Assembly (NCBI GenBank): GCA_019787685.1 | Contig: JAHNUO010000010.1 | Location: 558,001 to 622,000, forward strand | DNA: 64,000 nucleotides | Direction: 5' to 3' | Source of the DNA: Chiua virens | Lineage: Eukaryota > Basidiomycota > Agaricomycetes > Boletales > Boletaceae | Shown here: positions 56,401 through 64,000 of the stretch, piece by piece | How the letters are laid out: each line of letters starts with the position of its first letter | Numbering within the stretch: the first letter of the stretch is position 1 | Notes under the pieces: model-generated | Database searches by the model: none | The model's input: only the letters and a program-made list of their open reading frames with translations | Told to the model about the DNA's origin: nothing | Made by a program: the position numbers and the translations under genes

Positions 56401-58328
56401 ACACCCCCGATGGAGAATGTGGGCGTGATGCGAGTTTGCCGCTGGGTGCGGGAGCAGGAGCGGGAGACGTGCGTGAAAGTGATGGAATAGTCGGCAACGG
56501 ACCACGTTCTCTCGGCAAAACCTGCTCTTCAGCTGAAATGGCAGACGATGCGGACGTGGCAAAGGACAGAGGGGGAGTATGAGGGGGAGGAGTACTCGTT
56601 GTAAACGACGTGTTGCGTGGAATAAGGTCTGATAGTCGGGGGACATCATCCTTATTGTCTGGCTGTGGGGGATTAAGGACCTGTTGAAGCTCTGCTTCCA
56701 GATCCATGTTGGATACGTTTAATAACGACACCTCTGAATGGCCAATGGACAAGTTACCGGGGTCCAAAGGGTCCTCGAATGAAGCAAAGGATAACTCCCC
56801 GGCTTCTTCTCCCGCTTTTGATGCAGAACAAAAGTCAGAACTGGACAAAACTGAGTTGGACGTTCTTAGCATTTAATTCGAAAGCGCGAAGCCGAGTAAA
56901 CCTACCACGGTGAGTTGGCTTCGGCGAGCTTTCACTGTTCGGAGGTTGCAGGTCAAAGCGAGGAATAAGCGAATCTCGATTGGAGTGTTCGCTCCGCGCA
57001 GGTTTCTTTGCTGGACTCGGTGATGGTGGCATCATGTTGACATCTGCCTCCACTTCGCCTATTTCGTGATCTCGGCGCGCACGTTCTACTGTGCGTTGAC
57101 CTCCCAAGCGGAACGTCTAGGCCAGAGATGGAGATGTCTATTGACGACTCTGCTGTTCGAGGAGGTGTCGAAGGGGAGTCATGTGCAGTATTAGACCCAG
57201 AATCCTGGAAAGGAAACCCGGGGGAAGACATGGCAGGAGACGAGACACTAGCTCGCCGCCGTGCGCGCTCCTGCGTGATGACTGCGTCCATACGGAACGC
57301 CGTCTTCGGTTTCCATGCCCGAAGGCAGAGGGGAATGGTGACTAGGAGTTGAAGGCAGACCTAGTCCTTTCAGCGACGCAGCTTGCAACATGTTGTCGAC
57401 GATGCCGGTAATGCTTTCATCGGCGTCGCCAAGGTGAACACCCTCGAAACTGCATTGCTCGCCGTCGTTGCCGACCACTCCGCTATCGTGACCTTGTGGT
57501 GGGTGAGCCTCAAAGTCGTGGTGCAGTTCAGGTTGACCGTAATCATCCTCGTCAGAGGAATAGAAAGGGTCCTCTTCCGCATCTTCCCGCTCAAACTCCA
57601 AAACGTCGCAACGTTCATCAAATGTGACAGTCTTCCGTCGTTGTCGTTTACCGTCCAATGAAGATTGATCAGCAGCGCGCGGCCCGTGAAGTCGTTTTGA
57701 AACAAGAGAGGAGCGCGAGGGAGTAATGGAGCGCGAGGGAGGTGCTGAAGGGGGAGGAGATGGTGGCATAAGTGGGGGGGTCGGGGTTGCTTTCGGAGGC
57801 ACTGGCGGTGGCTGTTCTTCTTCGGCACTGACGACTCGTTTGAAAGGGCTCTTCGTAACCGGCTCTTTCTCAATGAGCCCTTGATAAGCTTTGGACTGGC
57901 GCCTCTCTCGTTTGAACGCCAAGGGCCTCTCGTTCTCGGCTTGTTCGTGCATTGAATCAGGGACGAGGACGTTTTTCGCCGCTAACTCGGCGAGTGCCTT
58001 GCGGGACGGGTGGTGTATCGCTGGATGCGGATGTAGATGGTTTGGAAGGAAAGGCGGGTTGAGTCTTGAAGGGTGATTTCGAAACTAAATTGTTGCTTCT
58101 GACGTGCTTGTAACTGGACGAAGACCGTCGAGCGACTACAGGGAAAGGAGGCTTTCCTTCGCGTTTCGCAATCCTGAGTGGGGTCGTCGCCAGGCTTGAA
58201 CTCGAAGACGCTGATTTGCCCCATCCTTTGGCAGAACCGCGAAGAATTGATGACTGAACTGGATCCGGAGAATTTGAAAGTAGTCTATCGCTGAGTGGGG
58301 ATGCTGTCGATGATCGCTGGGTGCTCAT
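53425..58328 (-). CDS. Bud4/anillin-like septation protein with C-terminal PH domain
   Basis: The start at 58328 gives MSTQRSSTASPLSDRLLSNS. The N-terminal 1000 or so residues are disordered, serine/proline rich and carry KTVTFDERCDVLEFERE (about 57600), the signature seen near the middle of fungal Bud4-like proteins, and an SNTEKPDTRPQVRVELM region. The C-terminal part is folded: KLEFTLTLKIRRDPHIVAQF, then KMPDNLARYLKQDGTLARAF and the anillin-homology stretch ISFKDVAARCDTRLLEVKYP, followed by an intron and the PH domain FRVTGANLIAFNDVTKKATA, LVFPSEQEILFFADSDEEKV and KWYVDMVRVL, with a stop at 53425. Such proteins organise septins and the contractile ring at division sites. In this copy single-base frame changes are needed near 57955, 57295, 57110, 56030, 55910 and 54300. 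They may be assembly indels, unrecognised introns or real damage. Confidence 0.75.
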
Positions 58329-58725
58329 GACGAGCTTGTCTGGAATGTGTTAAACGATGGTGTCGCTGTCGTCGCTGTCGTGGGGCTCGTCGTCGTCGCC
58401 CACGTCGACAATGTTGATATCGCGGGGGTGAAGGAAGAACAACGACGACCGTGGGAACTCAGTCAACGCGTCGAACACGTGACCGCGAAAACAGCCAAAC
58501 ACAAGTAAATAGCCGTTGTATCGACGCTAGGGCATTGCAACCAAGCAGTTCCCAGATATACTCAAGTAGTTGACATCCGTTCCTTCGTCTTTTTCTTTGA
58601 GACGGCTGCTTTAACCTCTATGAATTGACTCATTTCTGGAACATGGCCGATTTCAAGGCATCCTCACTTGCGCCCCAGCCGATCAGGATCCAATATGTTC
58701 ATGAAAGCACCGAATTAACAAGCGA
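58329..58725. promoter_or_regulatory. Upstream region of the Bud4-like gene
   Basis: Contains a TCGCTG/TCG microsatellite at 58361-58405 and no gene. It is the probable promoter region of the Bud4-like gene; no specific element was recognised. Confidence 0.35.
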
Positions 58726-58796
58726 GCATTAATGGGGTAGTGGTAACCTGGGTCGTTGCCATCGACCCGCCGGGGGTTCGATTCCCTCTTAATGCA
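58726..58796 (+). tRNA. tRNA-Gly (anticodon GCC)
   Basis: The 71-nt cloverleaf has a 7-bp acceptor stem GCATTAA / TTAATGC, a D arm with GGGTAGTGGTAAC, an anticodon stem GGTCG / CGACC around the loop TTGCCAT (anticodon GCC) and a T arm GGGGG-TTCGATT-CCCTC. The discriminator base is A at 58796. There is no intron. A T-rich run (GATTTTTTTTTCTC) about 10 bases downstream fits an RNA polymerase III terminator. Confidence 0.93.
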
Positions 58797-58804
58797 AAGA
58801 CTTT

Positions 58805-58819
58805 TTGATTTTTTTTTCT
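58805..58819 (+). terminator. Pol III terminator of tRNA-Gly
   Basis: A run of T residues (a tract of nine) begins about ten bases after the tRNA 3' end, as expected for RNA polymerase III termination. Confidence 0.7.
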
Positions 58820-58955
58820 CTTTGCTTGCGCAGAACCCAAGCTGTAGTTGTAAGATGACCCACACGAAGATCGAGATATCCAGACCGAAATCAACTAACA
58901 TCAAGTCCCGAAATCATACAATAATATCCTACACAGATAGATCGATCAATTCGCA

Positions 58956-59664
58956 TCACTGCACACCCAGTTTGGCCTTTAATTCGCCGATCGTCTCGAT
59001 GACCCCCACACCGGCAGACTCGAGTTCCTTCCATTCCTTCCCTTCCGTCGACACGCTTCTCACCCCTTCCTTCACCACCCACGTCTTCCACGCCGCACCC
59101 CCGAACTTGATCGCATCTAGCGCACTCGCCTTGACACAATAATCCCCCGCCACGCCGACGACATACAGATCTGTCACCCCCTTCTCCTTCAAATTGCCCT
59201 CCAGATCCGACTACTAACAAAGCCCACGGGTCCTGGAACGCCGAATAACATTCCACCCCATGGTCCGTGCCCTTGAGGACGATCGCATCGAACTGGTCCT
59301 CGCGCAACCCCTCGACGAGAGCCGCACCGTGCGTACCCTGAACACAATGGTCTGGCCACAACACCTGCTCGAGCCCGCGCTGCGGGATCGTATGCACGTC
59401 TTGGCCCCGCGCGCGCACGAGGTGCTCCGGCGGGAAGATGGTCGTCAGCGAAAAGAGCGGCTTGCCGTGGGTCGACGCAAACGAGATGTGGCCACTCGGG
59501 TGCCAGTCCTTGGAGGCGTATCGGGCGTCGAATGGGAGGTCAATGATGTCTTTGACGGGCTGGATGACTGAGGGGCCATCGGGGACAGCGAGGCTCCCTG
59601 TGATGAAGTCATTCTGCATGTCGATGACGAGCAGTGCATGCACGGGGCGCTTTGTGTCTGTCAT
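58956..59664 (-). CDS. PNC1: Nicotinamidase (isochorismatase fold)
   Basis: The start ATG at 59664 gives MTDTKRPVHALLVIDMQNDF with the catalytic Asp in the IDMQ motif. The metal-site residues follow in YASKDWHPSGHISF and LWPDHCVQGTHGA, and the catalytic Lys in AIVLKGTDHGVECYSAF. The C-terminal part DLYVVGVAGDYCVKASALDA supplies the nucleophile Cys, and the protein ends with GVIETIGELKAKLGVQ at 58956. It converts nicotinamide to nicotinate in the NAD salvage pathway. The two parts meet near 59215 with a one-base shift (after QDPWALL), too short for an intron, so an assembly indel is likely. Length about 235 residues, normal for the family. Confidence 0.85.
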
Positions 59665-60827
59665 CTCTATCGAGGTACGGAGTGAGATGTTTGCGTTCAG
59701 AGGGTTGTGAGCGCCGGCGTACCTGTTCAACTCGCGAACTCGAGGTGGTGGTTGGTACAATTGATCGAGCGCAGCAGTTCTGCCTAAGGGACCCGACCTA
59801 TGTCCTTTCCTTTTGTAAAAGACACGGCGATTAGACTATTAGCCTGCATGATACCATGAAGGGATTGGATGTATGCCTTATAATGCGCTGGTGGCACTTT
59901 GGACCCCGCAGTGAAACCCGGCGGCTGCCGGCGTTAATCCAACCAACTCAACAGGTTCAAGTTGGCAAGTTGGCCATAATCGAGAACCTTGTCAACTCTT
60001 CACAATCATCACAGTGTTGTCACTTGCGATCCAAGCCCGATTGCCGCGGAAGGCAATTTTACAGCATTTCTATCCGGAATTCTTCACCCATCGTCATAAC
60101 GAATTCGTCAGCTGGAAGTTCAGATACACGGCGATTACTGCCACAAATAGTACCAACGCCCAAATTAACATTGCTGGGCCTGTACCATAGTATCTCCTTG
60201 TAAAATGTCTACGAAATATCATGGAATTTGCAGGCACCTGCATTTAGGGGAATATTTCAACATGGTAAAATTAATATTTTGATCAATTGAGCTCCTGAAT
60301 TCGCGGTGCAGCCGTTTTTAGCAATGGGCCCCGAGTCGGGGTTACATACTTTGCGTCGGAGTGCAATGTTTAGAGTTTCGGAGTGTGAAATATTCCCAGC
60401 AGGTTTGCGCCGGTTGCGTGTTGTTGTTGTTGCAGAGGACTCCTCTGTATAGTCACTTTGTAGATAAGAAGAACTGCGCATAGTATGTACGCAGTTCTGG
60501 CTCGTGTCCTATGCAAAGAAGGAGCGGATGAAACGTGAGTCAGGGCTGATGGAATGGACAATGGCAAGGGCCGAGATCCGTGAGATTTCTTGTCCATATA
60601 TGGTATGTTCCTGTCATCTCAAGATTTAGCTTTCAGGGTGAGCTTCACTTCTCCAAACTGCCACCGACACTTATTTATGTGTCACATTCAGTACAGCTCC
60701 ATCCTTCTCTTCCCCGCAGGACCAACTACTCTTCCTACATCGTATTCATCCTGCCCATCCCGTCTGTCCTTTTTCCTCCAGCTCAGTCCTTTCTTTTTAG
60801 CGCTCCTAACACTAGCTTCGATCCAAA
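59665..60827. other. Intergenic
   Basis: No gene or RNA was recognised. It holds the divergent upstream regions of the nicotinamidase and DUF6533 genes. Pyrimidine-rich runs at 60700-60820 just before the DUF6533 start codon fit a fungal promoter/5' leader. Confidence 0.4.
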
Positions 60828-62643
60828 ATGTCGCCCAGTCCACATGACGAGGAGACGGCGCGCAAAGTCCTTATTTCGTCTTGTGAGTTTTCATCTCGGT
60901 TGCCGGCTCGACATGCTTAATTCTCGTCCCAAAGGTGTTGCGCTCGCAATCATGATTGTCGATTACATTTACCTTTTTCGTAGTGAGATCAAGTTTGTGT
61001 GGCCGTGAGTCGTTTCTCGGTGTCGGAGCATCGTCCGATTTCAACACGTCATCCAGGAAGCTTGTGTCGTGGGGCCATCCCAAGGGTTATGTCATCTCGA
61101 GGTATTTGGGTCTTGGCTGTCAAATGTACGCCGTCCCGATCTCCGTACTGCATGTTGCCCCTCACGTTTGTGTCACCATAGATATAACGTCTATTTTACC
61201 GTGCGGATGTACCTCGGAGTACCTACTACTATCGAGGGATGCCGTTTATGGTTCTCGTTCCAAGCCGCCTGCGTCCTTCTCCTGTTGCTCATTGCCGAGT
61301 TTATGCTTATGTACCGCAGTACGTTTTTTCTGAGCTCTTTCCCATGCTTTAAACACACGCTCACACCCAAACCTAGTCTACGCCCTCTTCTTGAAGAGTA
61401 AAGTCATCTGCTCGATATTGATTTCGCTTTTTGTGGGGCAAACGGCTGCCATGGTCGTTAGCGCAGTCTTGTCATTCCCGACGAACAAGCACACCGTGAC
61501 CTGCCTGATAACGAGAAGCAGCGTCGGAAATGTGTTTTTCAGGTATGTCTTGGCTGAGCTGAGCTGATTCCTGTATTAATGTCCGACGGCGTAGCACCAC
61601 GACAATGGCAACTAACATCCTCATTTTTTTCATGACCTTTTGGAGGTATTTGCAGCTACCCAAGAAGTGCTCACAACAAGGTCATATAAAGGTCGCCTTC
61701 CGGGATTCGGCAGCCGCGGTGTTGATGATATCATGTAAGGAGTGTTGGTCAGGTACTTCGTTCCGGCGACACTGACTTGGGCCCTAGCGATAATGTTGTT
61801 CATGACACTCTGTTCCCTGCAAGTCATCAAGCCAAATATGAGTGGCAATATCACGTACTAGTGCGTGGACAGTGCGAGGGTGTTGTCCGCATGTCTCATT
61901 TTTCACTCGGATAGCTGGTTCGTGTGCATCCTCTTCCTTGCCGTAAGTCCAATTCATGTTCGCTATCAAACACATCACTCATCGTACCATCGGATCAGAT
62001 CGGTCGCCTCGTCGTCGATCATCAAAAAATATACTTGGCAGAACCAGAGGGCGATGAGCATGGCACATGGAAAGGGTCCGTGCAGCTCACGTCGATGATT
62101 GAGGTTGGCGAGAGCGTGTGGTCGCTGGATACCGAAGTCTCGTCGGATGTCCGCACCCCATCGACCGGCACGCTCAAGGTTGCCCTGTCGACGCCCATGA
62201 CCAAGGCGAGCGAGCTTTCGCCCTCGAGCTGTAGCAGTGATGGCACGCGGCAGTGGTATGGGGATCATCCGTTTGGCGACGACGTCTCGCAGAACAGGAA
62301 TAGTCTACGACCGTCGGCTATGCAGATGCTTACGCTTGCGAGTGAGGCACCTTCTTTGCCATCAAGTAGCGCGGCGAGTTCCGAGGATGCGTCGCAAGCT
62401 GAGGAATATCATTCAGCAGATACAGTGGCCAGTGGGAAAGAGGGAAGAAATAGTCCACGGCCGTCAAATACCACTGCCGTGGAGGAGTCGACGCCTGTTC
62501 CGGACGAGCCTCTATCGTCCAGTAGTTCGACGGACAAAAACAACGCTCCACGGTCAGAAGGATCAGACCCCACTGCATCCGAGCCCTCTCCCTCTCCCTC
62601 TCCCCGTCCCAGTCCATCTCCTAGTCCGCCGCCACAGTCATAG
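60828..62643 (+). CDS. DUF6533 multi-pass membrane protein
   Basis: The start ATG at 60828 gives MSPSPHDEETARKVLISS, followed by an intron and VALAIMIVDYIYLFRSEIKF, the DUF6533 signature at the first membrane helix. Further exons contribute WGHPKGYVISRYLGLG, FSFQAACVLLLLLIAEFMLM, YALFLKSKVICSILISLFVG, TNILIFFMTFWRYL, VAFRDSAAAVLMIS and TLTWALAIMLFMTLCSLQVI, giving about six to seven membrane segments. The C-terminal exon (from about 61924) is a hydrophilic serine-rich tail ending SPSPSPPPQS, stop at 62641-62643. Introns are 45-60 nt. The family is abundant in Agaricomycetes; receptor-like roles have been proposed but none is shown by the sequence. Confidence 0.75.
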
Positions 62644-63064
62644 TCGTCACGCACCCTGCACCCATGTCGTCATGATCTGCTATGCGCTGTCTGTCGTTAT
62701 TTTGTATCTTTATTATTATGATTTCATGTCCTTTTTTGTTCGGGATTTATCGTATGTACAAATAGTTGTGCCTCCGTCTGGGATGATGAGGACATGTAGC
62801 GTATGGTTCGTGTCTAATAACTTATAGTCTTCATTTGCCATTTCTATGTATGTCCAGCTTGTGGCTGTGCTTGGATGGTTATTTCACGTGCTCCTTGTCC
62901 GACATGCTTCTGTTACAAGTGCCCCTTTGATGTCACATATCAGTCAACATTAATTAACCGCAACTTCAATTCCGTCTTTATCAGAACCACACTCAAAACC
63001 ACAAGTATCGCATAACGACATCAATACGATACATTGACGTTCCATACTATACTAGAGTTCAAGC
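62644..63064. other. Intergenic
   Basis: 3' flank of the DUF6533 gene and 5' flank of the LRO1 gene; nothing else was recognised. Confidence 0.4.
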
Positions 63065-64000
63065 ATGCCCCTTTTCAAACGACCGAAAACGTGGTCTGAG
63101 CAAAGGGACACGTCCACGACGTCTTCAGAACACGAGTATGGCGACCCCGGGTCGCAGCAGGAAGTGGACACGGACCAGGAGAGACAGAACCTCCGCGCTG
63201 CGCAGGAAGAGGCTGCGCGTCAGGCTATGTTGTACGACGCACAAGTACACGAACTCAAAAAGGTGCGCACGTACGGGCACATCGCATCTTATTCTTGACG
63301 ACGGTCCTCAGCGATCGCAACGGCGTTTCATCTTCAAAGCACGCTTTCTTTTCCCCTTTGGCATCCTCCGTACGTGTCTCGCTTCTTGCGTCGACGATTG
63401 CTCTCACCGTGTCCAGTCGGCGTCCTACTCGGGTTCATCCTCATCCAGCCCCACGACATTCAAGACATGCAAGCTCATCTCCTGCTTTTGATGCAGGACT
63501 ATGACATCTCGCTCCGGCTGCCCGAATTCGACTTTTCGCCGGTCGCCGTCGAGTGGGGACGGCTTCGCAGTAATATACCAGAGGTCTGGAAGCTGAACAA
63601 CGATGGGCGCGAGTTCCAAGTGGGCGAAGCGATGAAGGCGCGGGGGTTGACGGCGCAATACCCTGTCGTCGTGGTCCCCGGTATCATTTCGACCGTGCGT
63701 GCTCGTTCCGTGGTGGCATGGTCCCGACTGACCTATGTGGCTCAGTCTTTGGTGTCGTGGTCGACGGCCCCTGAATATCGCCCCTTTTTTCGAGAAAAGG
63801 TGTGGGGTGGGTTTAACATGCTGTCGCAAGTCGTGTTTAATCGGGAGCGATGGATGACCGCCATGATGCTCGACCCGGATACCGGTCTTGATAGCCCGGG
63901 TGCCAAAGTGCGCGCTGCCGAAGGGATTAACGCTGCCAGTAGTTTTATGACGGGATACTGGATCTGGTGGGTGTTTTTTTTTGGATGTTAGGGTAGAATT
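63065..64000 (+). CDS. LRO1: Phospholipid:diacylglycerol acyltransferase, N-terminal part
   Basis: The start ATG at 63065 gives MPLFKRPKTWSEQRDTSTTS and a charged cytosolic leader ending VHELKK. After introns the membrane anchor VGVLLGFILIQPHDI follows, then LLLMQDYDISLRLPEFDFSP and the start of the lumenal LCAT-like domain: EVWKLNNDGREFQVGEAMKA, GLTAQYPVVVVPGIIS, an intron at about 63695-63746, then SLVSWSTAPEYRPFFREKVW and GGFNMLSQVVFNRERWMTAM, MLDPDTGLDSPGAKVRAAEG and FMTGYWIW at the window edge. This order is diagnostic for Lro1-type PDAT, which makes triacylglycerol by moving an acyl chain from a phospholipid to diacylglycerol in the ER. The gene is cut by the window end; the catalytic Ser-Asp-His residues lie beyond it. 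Confidence 0.88.

Noticed and set aside
58683..58904. 73-codon minus-strand frame
   Set aside because: It lies across the tRNA-Gly gene and is explained by it.

Overview
The window is nuclear DNA from a filamentous basidiomycete, most likely an Agaricomycete. Protein-coding genes are split by GT..AG introns of about 45-90 nt. Many recognisable proteins belong to families that are largely or mainly basidiomycete: DUF6533, DUF6589, DUF6593-like, DUF3684, CHAT/TPR proteins and G-domain proteins. Conserved eukaryotic genes are present too (MutY-type adenine glycosylase, Bud4/anillin-like protein, LRO1, nicotinamidase, THO-complex TEX1/THOC3) and one tRNA-Gly(GCC). No prokaryotic or organellar signature was seen.

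Layout. 0-19 kb is an accessory region: a broken CHAT-domain gene at the left edge, two diverged copies of a microcephalin-like BRCT gene (about 1.8-3.7 and 12.9-14.0 kb), a large many-exon DUF3684 (sacsin-like GHKL ATPase) gene between them, a TEX1/THOC3-like WD40 gene lacking its first repeats, a C2-TPR gene fused to a second domain, and a basidiomycete-specific hypothetical gene. 19.1-24.0 kb holds a G-domain (P-loop GTPase) gene on the minus strand. Its 3' half lies in a 4-kb block almost free of CpG and contains the most unusual structure of the window: 26 tandem units of about 83 bp. Each reads on the coding strand as a complete GT..AG intron separated from the next by exactly three nucleotides. 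The triplet varies between units while the splice-like flanks are conserved. 24-32.7 kb is gene-poor (an F-box/LRR-like relic, a small conserved ORF, and a free-standing copy of the domain fused to TPRs at 15 kb).

32.7-39.9 kb is a three-layer nested transposon: a pogo/Tc1-mariner deletion derivative with TA target site, interrupted by a 6.3-kb element with long inverted repeats, a 9-bp target duplication and convergent RecQ-helicase and DUF6589 genes, itself interrupted by a 707-bp solo LTR. 40.0-41.8 kb is an F-box/LRR gene. 42.1-46.6 kb is a PIF/Harbinger element (DDE transposase plus helper ORF) whose transposase is split by another solo LTR and whose right end lies 28 bp before the MutY start codon. 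46.6-64 kb is mostly housekeeping: MutY, an O-methyltransferase, a DUF6593-like protein, a Bud4-like protein, tRNA-Gly, nicotinamidase, a DUF6533 membrane protein and the 5' part of LRO1.

Several otherwise conserved genes carry single-base frame changes, often next to short homopolymers. These could be assembly indels rather than true pseudogenisation. Exon boundaries are read by eye from splice consensus and frame continuity. Family assignments are from recognition of motifs, not from a search.
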